From contig JAEZDC010000010.1 in NCBI GenBank assembly GCA_023429825.1, forward strand, positions 1 through 57,593: 57,593 bases of DNA, in the 5' to 3' direction. The translations under genes were made by a program, and so were the position numbers. Within the stretch, counting starts at the first letter, position 1, and every line of letters begins with the position of its first letter. The notes under the pieces were generated by a model that was not told where the DNA came from, did no database searches, and saw only the letters and a list, made by a program, of their open reading frames with translations. Shown here one piece after another: positions 7,456 through 16,348 of the stretch. The stretch is from Bacteroidota bacterium. Its GTDB lineage: Bacteria > Bacteroidota > Bacteroidia > Chitinophagales > Chitinophagaceae.

Positions 7456-7956
7456 TCATTGTACATTCTTCAAAAGCATTTGTTCAATGAATCTCGTTAG
7501 CTTGTAATTGCTCAACAAATTCCTTTCCATTGTTTCAGCCCCGCTAATGAACTTAAGGCAACTGTCACTTCCGCATAAACATTCGAACGGTTGAGCCATA
7601 CTCCACTCTGTAGAAGGATAAAAAAATGTAAACTCATCTCCCACTTCAATTTCTTTTAATGAAACGAGTTGCATTGCATTGGTGTCAAAAAAAACCGAAG
7701 GATCGCAACTATGATTAATGAATTTCAAAAACTCGGGCTTTAGATGAATGTGTTCTTCTATGCCAGTCTGAACGGTCAGGTATGTTGGTGTTTTCAAGAT
7801 CGCTGCTGCTCCAAACTCCGTTAAAACATCTCCCGCTTTAAAATGCATTGTGCTGTGGAGGGATTTTGCCAGCGATGCATTGTCCTGCCTTACTTCTGCA
7901 AAATGGTGTCGGCTAATGATAGAGAATGAAGAGGATGGACTGGTTTGTTGTAACAT
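7456..7956 (-). CDS. Single-domain SET methyltransferase-like protein
   Basis: A 166-residue protein with a compact SET domain. It has the FINHSCDPS knot motif (79-87), GDEFTFFYPSTEW with Tyr113 in the catalytic position, and a post-SET CxCGSxxC (126-133). It shares the C-x-C-G-S-x-x-C spacing with the fused SET domain at 4882-6297, so the two probably descend from one duplication. The N-terminal SET strand is divergent (AEVRQDNASLAKSLHSTMHFKAGDVLTEFG). It is the first gene of the run SET, ATP-grasp, ATP-grasp-SET. No exact TAnnTTTG box is seen in its 258-bp upstream gap. Confidence 0.85.
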   Translation of the reverse strand: MLQQTSPSSSFSIISRHHFAEVRQDNASLAKSLHSTMHFKAGDVLTEFGAAAILKTPTYLTVQTGIEEHIHLKPEFLKFINHSCDPSVFFDTNAMQLVSLKEIEVGDEFTFFYPSTEWSMAQPFECLCGSDSCLKFISGAETMERNLLSNYKLTRFIEQMLLKNVQ

Positions 7957-8214
7957 GATGGTAATTGAACAATTAAACTAATAAAGGTTTAATGAACATG
8001 GTTAAATACTTATGAACACAAGCTTTCACACAATGTGATTAACTGTACAATGAAAATATTATGCCGTTTATATAACGAGTAAATATTATGTGGTAAGTGA
8101 TATAACTTGTTGCAAGGCCTGTTGTGTCGCAGGAAACATGATGCCTTTAATGTGACATTAGTACGTTCATCTCCTGATGAGCAAAGCGAGTTAAGTTCTT
8201 AGGTAATCAAATGC
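7957..8214. other. AT-rich intergenic region upstream of the SET/ATP-grasp run
   Basis: A 258-bp region between the start of the SET gene and the end of the alkA-like gene. It contains two direct copies of AAATATTATG (8054-8063 and 8081-8090), and GTTGTGTCGC at 8121-8130, one base off the dispersed repeat core but with poor flanking similarity. No ORF or terminator stands out. Confidence 0.4.
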
Positions 8215-8823
8215 TCATTTCACTTCAGGCTTATTGTCTTTGAATGACCACAAATGTAAACATGCGTAAGTGCGGTAAGGACTCCATTTACTAGATAGTT
8301 TCAGCATTTTTTCTTTTAGGGCTTTTTTATCCGTCGCATCTAATTTGTAAGTTTTTATCATGGCTTGCTGAATTCCCAAATCGTCTACCGCAAATACATC
8401 TTCTCTTCCTAAAGTAAACATCAGCAGCATTTCAACCGTCCATTTTCCTACCCCCTTTATCTGCGTAAGTAATTCGATGATCTCCTCATTTGTCATAGCG
8501 AGAAGCTTCTTATCAGTGATCTTATGTTCAATGCAGAACTCGGCAACATTCTTAACATAATTCACTTTAGCGTTAGACAAACCGATCGCTCGGAGTTTTT
8601 CAAAAGGGGTATCTAATACCTGCTGCGGCTTCGGCTCTTTTCCACCGTATAGGTCAAGAAATCGTTTGTAAATAACCTTCGCCACCTTCGTGCTCAACTG
8701 CTGGCTCATGATGCTCGCCATCAATCTCAGCGGAATATTCTTATGTAGAGTAAGTTCGTGTACAGAGCCATCAAAAATTTTAGAAAGCTTTTTATCTTTT
8801 TTAAGATGTTCGAGGTAATGCAT
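8215..8823 (-). CDS. DNA-3-methyladenine glycosylase (AlkA/HhH-GPD family)
   Basis: A 202-residue HhH-GPD glycosylase. It has SIMSQQLSTKVAKVIYKRF early on, the helix-hairpin-helix LLTQIKGVGKWTVEMLLMF, and the catalytic region FAVDDLGIQQA with the conserved Asp after the hairpin. The length suits the short bacterial AlkA type without the N-terminal TBP-like domain. It excises alkylated purines as the first step of base excision repair. It is divergent from the MnmD-like gene, with starts 17-26 bp apart depending on which start that gene uses. Confidence 0.9.
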   Translation of the reverse strand: MHYLEHLKKDKKLSKIFDGSVHELTLHKNIPLRLMASIMSQQLSTKVAKVIYKRFLDLYGGKEPKPQQVLDTPFEKLRAIGLSNAKVNYVKNVAEFCIEHKITDKKLLAMTNEEIIELLTQIKGVGKWTVEMLLMFTLGREDVFAVDDLGIQQAMIKTYKLDATDKKALKEKMLKLSSKWSPYRTYACLHLWSFKDNKPEVK

Positions 8824-8849
8824 AAAAGCAAGATACTAATTTGCAACAG

Positions 8850-9521
8850 ATGCAGCGGGTTGTTCAAATAACAAAAGACGGTTCACAAACGATCTCTATC
8901 CCGGAAATGAATGTTACCTATCATAGCATTCATGGAGCGATACAAGAGAGCCGCCACGTGTTTATTGAAGCTGGGCTGAATTATCTTCTGAGATCCGGCA
9001 ATGCGGATTTAAAAATTTTTGAAGTTGGTTTTGGTACAGGATTAAATGCCCTACTCACTCTGCAACAAGCAATGCACCTGAAACAACAGGTATCTTATTA
9101 TGCGATAGATCCATTCCCCTTAGAAAGAGAGATTGCCTTAACATTAGAGTATCCTGCTAGAATTGATCCTTCATTGCTTTCCTTATATTGTTTACTTCAT
9201 GAAGTTGAATGGGAAAAAGAAGAAAATTTGAACCAGTTTTTTACTATCCATAAAGCCCGTCGCTCTTTACTTGAGTTCAAAACAGAAGAAAAATTCCATT
9301 TAATCTACTTTGATGCTTTCGCACCCTCCGCTCAATCTGAATTATGGACAGAAGCTGTTTTTAGAAAAATGTTTGATATTCTTTTGCCAAATGGCGTCTT
9401 GGTAACGTACTGCAGTAAAGGAGATGTTCGCAGAGCTATGGTATCTGCAGGTTTTTTTGTTGAGAAGCTGCAAGGTCCACCCGGCAAAAGAGAAATGTTG
9501 CGAGCTAGTAAAAAGGTTTAG
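8850..9521 (+). CDS. MnmD-like tRNA U34 methyltransferase (MnmC2 domain)
   Basis: A SAM-dependent methyltransferase of about 223 residues. EVGFGTGLNALLTL is the SAM-binding motif I, AIDPFPLE is motif II, and YFDAFAPSAQSELWTEAVF is the family signature with the catalytic D-A-F-x-P. The C-terminal PPGKREMLRA is typical of MnmD. It would methylate the aminomethyl group on wobble uridine 34 of tRNA, as the MnmC C-terminal methyltransferase step; the FAD oxidase half of MnmC is absent, as in other stand-alone MnmD proteins. The frame extends to a TTG at 8841, but the ATG at 8850 is preferred. Confidence 0.88.
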   Translation: MQRVVQITKDGSQTISIPEMNVTYHSIHGAIQESRHVFIEAGLNYLLRSGNADLKIFEVGFGTGLNALLTLQQAMHLKQQVSYYAIDPFPLEREIALTLEYPARIDPSLLSLYCLLHEVEWEKEENLNQFFTIHKARRSLLEFKTEEKFHLIYFDAFAPSAQSELWTEAVFRKMFDILLPNGVLVTYCSKGDVRRAMVSAGFFVEKLQGPPGKREMLRASKKV

Positions 9522-9543
9522 CGCTATTTAACGCAGGTCTTTA

Positions 9544-9574
9544 TTTGTTTGAGGAAACCATACCTATAACTTTG
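9544..9574 (+). promoter_or_regulatory. Bacteroidota promoter for tatC
   Basis: TTTG at 9544-9547, a 19-bp spacer and TAACTTTG at 9567-9574 form an exact TTTG-N19-TAnnTTTG promoter. Its position rules out the TTG at 9545 as the tatC start and supports the ATG at 9590. Confidence 0.78.
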
Positions 9575-9589
9575 CGTCACTTTTATACA

Positions 9590-10441
9590 ATGGCATTATT
9601 TGAAAGAAGAAGAGAGTCAAAACCTGAGATGACATTTATTGATCATCTCGAAGAACTGAGATGGCACATCCTGCGTTCAGTGATTGCAATCGTACTGTTT
9701 GGAGTGGTTATATTCATTAATATTCAGTGGGTTTTCGATAACATCATCGCAGCACCTATTAACCCAGGTTTTGTAAGTTATAGTGCATTGTGCTCATTTA
9801 GCCACCTGCTCTACCTCGGCGATGCTTTATGCATGCAACCTGTTAAGGTGGAAATGATGAGCACTGAGTTCGGGGGACAATTTTTCGGCAGTTTCAGTAT
9901 TTCTTTTGTGGGGGGATTGATAGCCGCTTTCCCATATATATTTTGGGAATTCTGGAGATTCGTTAAGCCGGCTTTGAGGCCAGGTGAATTGAAGTACACC
10001 AGGTTTGTTATTTTTTGGGTGAGCTTCTTTTTCTTTCTTGGAGCTTCTTTCGGATACTATATTCTAGGACCTTTCACTTTTAATTTTCTTGCGAGCTTCC
10101 AGATCAGTGGATTGAACCTGGTGAAGACCTATCCCACTATTAAAGATTACATAGACAATCTAACCAATATCATCCTCGGTTGTGGGATTGCATTTGAGTT
10201 GCCTGTACTGGCTTTTGTACTTACCAAAGTAGGTCTCATTACACCAATGTTCCTTAAGCGTTCAAGAAAGTATGCAATAGTCATCATACTGATTGCGGCG
10301 GCTATCATTACGCCAAGCCCAGATTGGATCAGCCAGGCTATCGTTTTTCTACCTCTGTTTTTGTTATATGAACTTGGTGTAGTTATCAGCGCCAGAATAT
10401 ATAAAGAAGAGCAAAAGAAAGAGCTGGAGGAATGGAGCTAG
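9590..10441 (+). CDS. tatC: Twin-arginine translocase subunit TatC
   Basis: An integral membrane protein of about 283 residues with six predicted TM segments. The N-terminal FIDHLEELRWHILRSV is the hallmark TatC motif that helps recognise the twin-arginine signal. Other family features are FPYIFWEFWRFVKPALRPGELKY and FELPVLAFVLTKVGLIT. TatC with TatA exports folded proteins through the inner membrane. An insertion in the first periplasmic loop (CSFSHLLYLGDALCMQ) contains two Cys and is typical of Bacteroidota. I place the start at the ATG 9590 because an earlier TTG lies within the promoter. The VOC gene follows after 4 bp. Confidence 0.95.
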   Translation: MALFERRRESKPEMTFIDHLEELRWHILRSVIAIVLFGVVIFINIQWVFDNIIAAPINPGFVSYSALCSFSHLLYLGDALCMQPVKVEMMSTEFGGQFFGSFSISFVGGLIAAFPYIFWEFWRFVKPALRPGELKYTRFVIFWVSFFFFLGASFGYYILGPFTFNFLASFQISGLNLVKTYPTIKDYIDNLTNIILGCGIAFELPVLAFVLTKVGLITPMFLKRSRKYAIVIILIAAAIITPSPDWISQAIVFLPLFLLYELGVVISARIYKEEQKKELEEWS

Positions 10442-10445
10442 CAAA

Positions 10446-10844
10446 ATGAAACAAAAGATAGTTCATATTGCTCTTGTAGTTGATGATTACGATGAAGCTA
10501 TTGCCTTCTATACACAAAAACTAAATTTCAGTTTAATAGAAGATACTCCTCAGAGTGAAACAAAGCGTTGGGTATTGGTAGCTCCAAAGGGTAGTGAAGA
10601 ATGTTGCCTGCTGCTGGCAAAGGGAGTTGGCGATGAGCAAAGAAGCAGAATTGGCAATCAAACGGGTAGCAGAGTTTTTCTTTTTCTTAAAACTGATGAC
10701 TTTTGGCGGGACTATAATGATATGATGCAGAAAGGAATCAACTTCATTCGTCCTCCAAAGACAGAAGAGTATGGAACCGTCGCCGTTTTTGAAGACCTGT
10801 ATGGCAACCTATGGGACCTGATCGAATACCGTAATGGAAAATAG
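10446..10844 (+). CDS. VOC (glyoxalase/bleomycin resistance) family protein
   Basis: A 132-residue vicinal-oxygen-chelate fold protein: KIVHIALVVDDYDEAIAFYTQKLNF at the start, and VAVFEDLYGNLWDLIEY at the end with the Glu that often binds metal. His7 and Glu near 128 are candidate metal ligands. The family includes glyoxalases, dioxygenases and resistance proteins; the substrate is not predictable. It starts 4 bp after tatC, so the two are probably cotranscribed, though no functional link is evident. Confidence 0.88.
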   Translation: MKQKIVHIALVVDDYDEAIAFYTQKLNFSLIEDTPQSETKRWVLVAPKGSEECCLLLAKGVGDEQRSRIGNQTGSRVFLFLKTDDFWRDYNDMMQKGINFIRPPKTEEYGTVAVFEDLYGNLWDLIEYRNGK

Positions 10845-10938
10845 CAATATAAAATAGAACATACAGAGTCACACTATAATTTTGATGTTCCTTACGGCGC
10901 AATAAAAGTTAACTGAAAACGCTACAGCTCCTGAGAGG

Positions 10939-12420
10939 TTACTTCTTATTCTCTTCGATCAATTCACGCACTTTTTCAATCTTTGGATCAATTCCTTTCC
11001 TGATATATGATGAGTTAGGATTAACGAGAATTTCCGGTGTTATGCCTTTGCCGGTTTTTGGTGCACTGGCATCCATTACTAACCGGTATAAAGGCAGAAC
11101 TATTCTCAGGCCTGTTGTAGGCAAAATAATCTGAGGCATATGTACCGCCGTATTGCCATAACTGCCGCCACCTGTTTCTTCTCCTATTGTAATTACATTC
11201 TTCTGATCTTTAATAGCATTAATGAAAAGTGTAGTTGCTGAAAAAGAATAGCCTCCTTGTATTAAATATACATTAGCGTCAAAATGATTTTTCTTTTTTG
11301 GTTTGAACCAGTGTCTTTCAAAGTATCCGAAATGATACCTGCCATCGCTTTTCTTTCTCGAAGTAAATAACATACTTAAGCGATAAATAAACCATGGGTA
11401 GATATGATTACCGTATTTCAACTTTCTGCTAACGGCCGCAACAGTATCAGCAACTTTGAATTTATGATCACTCAAATACTGGATGAGTTTTGTAGCACTC
11501 ATAATATTTCCCCCGCCATTCTCTCTCAGATCAAAAACAATATTATTGATGCCTTGCTTCTTAATAGTTCGAAAACTTTTACGATAGAAACGGCGCAGCT
11601 TACCTCCGCTGAAAGTTGCTAATCTTATATAGGCTGTATTAAGTGGCGTGTCGATAGTCATGCTTCTTCTGCCTAATAATCTTGCCTCTTTGATCTGTCT
11701 TTTTGAAGGTTGAGGAAAAGACGCAGCAATTAATTGCCGCATTCTTAACGTATCAGATTTGATATCATAATTCTTAATGATGGTTTCTCTTTCAACTTTG
11801 TTAGAATCAAGATACCTGATCAACTGCTGGCTATCTAAACCAAAAGCATTCTTATAATGTAAACCAAAATTGAAACTGATGAGTTGATTCTTGAAATTGT
11901 TTGCAAACCCATCTGTGTTCACTAGCTGAAATAAAGAGTCAAGAATCTCTTTCGGCTTTCTCCCGTTGATAGCAGTAATGATAGTGCCTCGTGTGAAGAT
12001 CGTATCAGTTCTATATGCTGATGAAAGCACTACAAGGCTGTCATCCCATACCTTGATTGTAAGTGGAAAGATGGGATTTCTAGCTGCGTTTTCTGCTGCC
12101 AGGTATTTTTTCGAAAAGCGAACAGAGGTATGGCCGCACCGGATTTTGCTCACTGCCCATGCAACTTTGTTTCTAAATTGCAATTCGGTTAAAGAGTCTG
12201 TAATACTGTTGATCGCAGTATTGAAATACCAATCAATACTATCTTTTGGGGTGTACCAGTAAAGGCTGGGGTGATTTGCTTCTAAGATATTCTTAAGTAA
12301 AATGAAGTCTTCTTTCAGTTCATTGGCAGAATACTTTCGCTGTTGTATCTCAACAGCTTTTCTTGGCGTGACACAGGAAAACAGGGATGCTGCAAATAAA
12401 ACAGAAACTAGAATTCTCAC
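10939..12420 (-). CDS. S41 family peptidase, predicted lipoprotein
   Basis: About 493 residues. The N terminus (M-RILVSVLFAASLFSC) is a lipoprotein signal peptide with its Cys around residue 16, which favours the GTG start at 12420 over a TTG at 12423. The C-terminal half is a tail-specific protease domain: FDLRENGGGNIMSATKLIQYL, then the catalytic serine in GGYSFSATTLF, and GEETGGGSYGN. A PDZ-like region (TRGTIITAINGRKPKEILDSL) precedes it. It probably acts at the outer or periplasmic face on unknown protein substrates. It is followed by a 94-bp gap to the VOC gene. Confidence 0.88.
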   Translation of the reverse strand: MRILVSVLFAASLFSCVTPRKAVEIQQRKYSANELKEDFILLKNILEANHPSLYWYTPKDSIDWYFNTAINSITDSLTELQFRNKVAWAVSKIRCGHTSVRFSKKYLAAENAARNPIFPLTIKVWDDSLVVLSSAYRTDTIFTRGTIITAINGRKPKEILDSLFQLVNTDGFANNFKNQLISFNFGLHYKNAFGLDSQQLIRYLDSNKVERETIIKNYDIKSDTLRMRQLIAASFPQPSKRQIKEARLLGRRSMTIDTPLNTAYIRLATFSGGKLRRFYRKSFRTIKKQGINNIVFDLRENGGGNIMSATKLIQYLSDHKFKVADTVAAVSRKLKYGNHIYPWFIYRLSMLFTSRKKSDGRYHFGYFERHWFKPKKKNHFDANVYLIQGGYSFSATTLFINAIKDQKNVITIGEETGGGSYGNTAVHMPQIILPTTGLRIVLPLYRLVMDASAPKTGKGITPEILVNPNSSYIRKGIDPKIEKVRELIEENKK

Positions 12421-12467
12421 CAACGCAATATAAGTTAGAAAGAATTTTTAGCAAGAACCAAACCAGC

Positions 12468-13499
12468 TTATTTAACAAAAGCGTTCCATCCCTGTGCTGT
12501 GATGTTGTGAAGGTTGCCACCCTTTGTTATGATGCGGCTTCCCTCTTCTATCACCTCCATATAACCGATGATACGGATATCAGGATTGCTTTTGACCTTA
12601 TCATAATCTTCCTGCTTAACAGTAAATAGTAATTCATAATCTTCACCACCACTCAATGCACAGGCAGTTGGGTCAAGGCCAAATTTGAAAGCCGCTTTTC
12701 TTGTTTCTTCAGCCAATGGAAGTTTCTCTTCGTAGATGCGACAGCCAAGCTGTGATTGTTTGCAGATGTGTAATATCTCGCTGCTCAAACCATCACTGAT
12801 ATCCATCATTGAGGTAGGTAACATGTTGTTCTGTTCAAAAAAATCAATGATATCCTTTCTTGCTTCCGGTTTAAGTAATCTCCCAACAATGTAATCTTCA
12901 CCTTCCAGGTCAGGTTGCACTTGTGGATTTTCCAGGTAGATCTGTTTTTCTCTTTCAAGTATTGTTAGGCCAAGGAATGCCGCACCAAGATCGCCGCTAA
13001 CGCAAAGCAGATCACCCTTTTGAGCGCCATTACGTTTTACAAATTTGTTGGTGGTTACTTCGCCAATTGCCGTTACAGAAATCACAAATCCTTTTTGGGA
13101 AGTTGTGGTATCACCTCCTACGAGATCAACGCCATATTTTTCGCAGGCAGCATAAACACCCTCGTAAAACTCATCAAGAGCTTCTACGCTGAAGCGGTTA
13201 GTAATGCCAATGCTAATGGTGATTTGAGTAGGGGAAGCATTCATGGCATAAACATCACTCACGTTAACGATCACAGATTTATAACCCAGGTGCTTTAACG
13301 GGGTGTACATCATATCAAAATGCACTCCTTCCAGTAAGAGGTCGGTTGTGACCACCGTTTGTTTACCTAAGTGGTCTACGACAGCTGCATCATCTCCTAT
13401 AGCAACCACAGTGGATGCATTGCTGATCTCAAAATTTTTTGTGAGATGTTCTATAAGTCCAAATTCTCCAAGCGTTGATATTTCGGTACGGTTCTCCAT
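12468..13499 (-). CDS. thiL: Thiamine-monophosphate kinase
   Basis: About 343 residues of the PurM/ThiL fold. It has GEFGLIEHLT at the start, AIGDDAAVV for the N-terminal metal/ATP site, TTDLLLEGVHFD, NVSDVYAMNA, GGDTTTSQ, DISDGLSSE and ALSGGEDYELLFTV. ThiL phosphorylates thiamine monophosphate to the active cofactor thiamine diphosphate. The ATG at 13499 overlaps the stop of the upstream phosphatase by one base (TGATG), so the two are translationally coupled; a TTG three bases earlier is less likely. Confidence 0.95.
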   Translation of the reverse strand: MENRTEISTLGEFGLIEHLTKNFEISNASTVVAIGDDAAVVDHLGKQTVVTTDLLLEGVHFDMMYTPLKHLGYKSVIVNVSDVYAMNASPTQITISIGITNRFSVEALDEFYEGVYAACEKYGVDLVGGDTTTSQKGFVISVTAIGEVTTNKFVKRNGAQKGDLLCVSGDLGAAFLGLTILEREKQIYLENPQVQPDLEGEDYIVGRLLKPEARKDIIDFFEQNNMLPTSMMDISDGLSSEILHICKQSQLGCRIYEEKLPLAEETRKAAFKFGLDPTACALSGGEDYELLFTVKQEDYDKVKSNPDIRIIGYMEVIEEGSRIITKGGNLHNITAQGWNAFVK

Positions 13500-14275
13500 C
13501 AAATGTTACCTCCATTTACTACTCTAACTAATTCATCATGGATCTTTCCATTTGTAGCGATTAATCCAGGTTGATAAGGGTTATAATAATCTCCTTTAAG
13601 ATCAGTTACTTTCCCGCCAGCTTCTTCAACAATAATAAAACCTGCTGCACTGTCCCATGCAGAAAGTTTATGTTCATAAAAGCCATCAAATCTTCCTGCT
13701 GCTACCCAGCAAAGATCGATTGCCGCACTGCCCAATCTTCTAACCGGGATTCCTTTGCGAATGAATTTTTCAAACACTTGTAAAGGTCCATTGGGCATGT
13801 CAAGGTACGTATAAGGGAACCCGGTGACCATGCAAGATTTCAAAAGATCCGGCTGTGTACTGACCTGTATCTTTTTCTCATTTAGAGTAGCTCCCTCACC
13901 TCTTTCTGCAAAAAAAAATTCATTGATGAAAGGGTTATAAACGGCCCCCATGATCATCTTTCCATCCTTTTCAATGCCGATACTTACGCAGCAAATAGGA
14001 ATGCCGTTGGCGTAATTGACCGTACCATCAATTGGGTCGATGATCCATTTATATTCAGAATCCTGAATGTGCTCACCCGATTCTTCACTCAATATCTGGT
14101 GTTGAGGAAAATCATTTTTAATAATATCGATGATCACCTCTTCGCTTTTGTGATCAACTTCTGTTACCAGGTTGTTGATTCCTTCTTTATTACTTATGGT
14201 AAATGATTGGTTGAAATACTCTTTCAGAATATCACCGCCTGCCTTAGTTGCTTTGATCAACGATTGCTTTAACAT
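13499..14275 (-). CDS. Inositol monophosphatase family protein
   Basis: A 258-residue Mg-dependent phosphatase: TEVDHKSEEVI, LSEESGEH (first metal site), WIIDPIDGTVNYANGIP (the core motif D-P-I-D-G-T) and AWDSAAGFIIVEEAGGKVTD (second metal site). Members hydrolyse myo-inositol phosphate or related sugar or nucleotide phosphates; SuhB-type proteins also act in rRNA processing. Which role applies here is unclear. The start codon (ATG at 14275) is 70 bp from the divergent glycosyltransferase gene. It is the first gene of a coupled pair with thiL. Confidence 0.93.
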   Translation of the reverse strand: MLKQSLIKATKAGGDILKEYFNQSFTISNKEGINNLVTEVDHKSEEVIIDIIKNDFPQHQILSEESGEHIQDSEYKWIIDPIDGTVNYANGIPICCVSIGIEKDGKMIMGAVYNPFINEFFFAERGEGATLNEKKIQVSTQPDLLKSCMVTGFPYTYLDMPNGPLQVFEKFIRKGIPVRRLGSAAIDLCWVAAGRFDGFYEHKLSAWDSAAGFIIVEEAGGKVTDLKGDYYNPYQPGLIATNGKIHDELVRVVNGGNI

Positions 14276-14345
14276 GCAGCAAAATTACAGGGCTACAAGT
14301 ATTATTACTGATGTTTCTTTGAATGCTTTACTTTAGGTTGTTCGA

Positions 14346-16298
14346 ATGACACTATCAATCATTATAGTCAATTATAACGTTAAGTACTTTCTAGAGCAAT
14401 GCCTGCATTCGGTTCTGCATGCGTTAACCCCTTTGCAAGCAGAAGTGTTCGTAGTAGATAATGCTTCGGATGATAATAGTATAGAGTATTTGAGGCCTAT
14501 GTTTCCAATGGTGAATTTCATCCCCAGTGAAAAGAATCTTGGTTTTGGCAAAGCGAATAACCTTGCGCTTCAGCAATGCAAAGGTGATTACATCCTTTTT
14601 TTGAATCCTGATACTTTGGTTGCAGAAGATTGCTTTGAGAAATGCCTGGCCTTTATGACTGCCCATCCCAGTGCCGGTGCATTAGGGATAAGAATGATAG
14701 ATGGCAGCGGAAAATTTTTACCTGAAAGCAAAAGAGCATTCCCATCCGCCAGTACTGCATTTTATAAGCTGGTTGGGTTATCTGCAATCTTCTCCAGGTC
14801 TCGCTTCTTTAATAAATATTCATTGGGGTACCTTGATGAACACCAAAATCATATTGTTGATGTTTTGGCGGGTGCTTTTATGCTGGTAAAAAAGGAAGTG
14901 CTTCAAAAAGTTGGGGCATTTGATGAAGCTTTTTTTATGTATGGAGAAGATATAGACTTGAGTTACCGGATACAAAAAGCCGGCTACGAAAACTGGTATT
15001 TTGCAGATAGTTCTATTATCCATTTCAAAGGAGAAAGCACCAAGAAAGGAAGCTTAAATTATGTGCGAATGTTCTATAATGCGATGAGTGTATTCGTGCA
15101 GAAACATTACCATGGAAGAAGAGCAAAGTTTTTTGTTTTCTTTATTCAGGCTGCAATTTGGTTTAGAGCTTTTTTTAGTTGGGTAGGAAGTACTATAGTT
15201 AAATTTGGCTTACCAATATTAGATGCTATACTTATCTTTTCTGCACTATTTATTACGGAGGAATTCTGGGTTCGTTACTTCAGAGATGGCTCTGAGTTTC
15301 ATCCGCTGTTACTAAACTTTGCTTTGCCCGGTTTCACGCTTGTGTTCCTTGCGGCGGCGGCGCTGGCAGGTATTTACGATAAAAAGTATAAACCATTTAA
15401 AGCATTTACTTCTGCTGCACTAGCTATTATTGTGATGCTGGCTGTTTATTCATTGCTTCCTGAAAGATTCAGGTTTTCAAGAGCCGTTATGTTAATAGGT
15501 GGAAGCATAGGCGCACTATTCACGATCATCAGCAGGTTTTTGCTGGTGAAGTTTCATTGGATAGAAAGCGATGCTGATGATCAAGATCAATTAGCCCAGA
15601 CGGTAATTATTGGAACGCAAGAAGAGTATGATCAATGTATAAAACTACTGAAGGCTTCCGGGGTTAATGAAAAGGTTTTAGGAAGGGTATCCATCAGCGA
15701 ACAGCCAGGTAATGCAATAGGCAATATCAGCCAGCTACAACAACTGATCGATAACCTGAACATCAAAGAAGTAATTTTTTGTCGGGGCACATTGAACTTT
15801 ATGTCAATCATTCAACAAGTGCAGCAATTACCTTCTGCTGTCTCATACAAATTTCATACGCATAATAGTAAAAGTATTCTCGGCAGCGATTCTAAGCATG
15901 CTTCGGGAGAAGCACTGACCTCGGATGGTTATTTTAAAATAGCCGAAGCCTATCAACGCAGAATGAAACGAATTACAGACTGCTGTTTTGCTTTTGCTTT
16001 GCTGATAAGTTTTCCCGCTCACCTGCTGTTAATGAAGAACGGTATTACTGGATTAAAAAATGCGATAAAGGTTTTAATATCCCAACAAAGCTGGATCGGT
16101 TATGCTGCGGGCTCTGCAAGTTTACCTAGGATCAAGCCAGCCGTCTTGTCGCCAAATGGGTATCCTTTAGTGGCGAAGCAGATTTTGCCAGACGAAATTT
16201 TGTCGAAAGCTGATTATATATATGCAAAAGATTATAATTGGATCTATGATCTAAAGTTGATTGCAAAAAATTATCGACGCTTGGGTGGAAGCATTTAA
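14346..16298 (+). CDS. GT2 glycosyltransferase fused to a degenerate sugar-transferase-like membrane module
   Basis: A 650-residue protein. Residues 1-230 are a GT2 domain of the rhamnosyltransferase type: SIIIVNYNVK, VVDNASDDNS (36-45), FLNPDTL (85-91) and YGEDIDLSYRIQKAGY (199-214). About four TM segments follow (roughly 262-302, 325-343, 353-370, 380-400). Residues 418-500 look like the nucleotide-binding-fold region found in WcaJ-type polyprenyl glycosylphosphotransferases. Residues 541-650 keep the start of the sugar transferase domain (KRITDCCFAFALLISFPAHLLL) and a QSWIGY motif, but the catalytic KFRSM and D-E-x-P segments are missing. It probably transfers a sugar at the membrane in polysaccharide synthesis. 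No other polysaccharide genes lie nearby. Confidence 0.85.
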   Translation: MTLSIIIVNYNVKYFLEQCLHSVLHALTPLQAEVFVVDNASDDNSIEYLRPMFPMVNFIPSEKNLGFGKANNLALQQCKGDYILFLNPDTLVAEDCFEKCLAFMTAHPSAGALGIRMIDGSGKFLPESKRAFPSASTAFYKLVGLSAIFSRSRFFNKYSLGYLDEHQNHIVDVLAGAFMLVKKEVLQKVGAFDEAFFMYGEDIDLSYRIQKAGYENWYFADSSIIHFKGESTKKGSLNYVRMFYNAMSVFVQKHYHGRRAKFFVFFIQAAIWFRAFFSWVGSTIVKFGLPILDAILIFSALFITEEFWVRYFRDGSEFHPLLLNFALPGFTLVFLAAAALAGIYDKKYKPFKAFTSAALAIIVMLAVYSLLPERFRFSRAVMLIGGSIGALFTIISRFLLVKFHWIESDADDQDQLAQTVIIGTQEEYDQCIKLLKASGVNEKVLGRVSISEQPGNAIGNISQLQQLIDNLNIKEVIFCRGTLNFMSIIQQVQQLPSAVSYKFHTHNSKSILGSDSKHASGEALTSDGYFKIAEAYQRRMKRITDCCFAFALLISFPAHLLLMKNGITGLKNAIKVLISQQSWIGYAAGSASLPRIKPAVLSPNGYPLVAKQILPDEILSKADYIYAKDYNWIYDLKLIAKNYRRLGGSI

Positions 16299-16348
16299 TC
16301 ACTGCTCTTAACCATGATTTTATTAGTTTCGTACACTTAATTTTTCTA

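Noticed and set aside
8119..8131. CTGTTGTGTCGCA as a further repeat copy
   Set aside because: Only the central ten bases agree with the core; the tail and GTAC end are absent.
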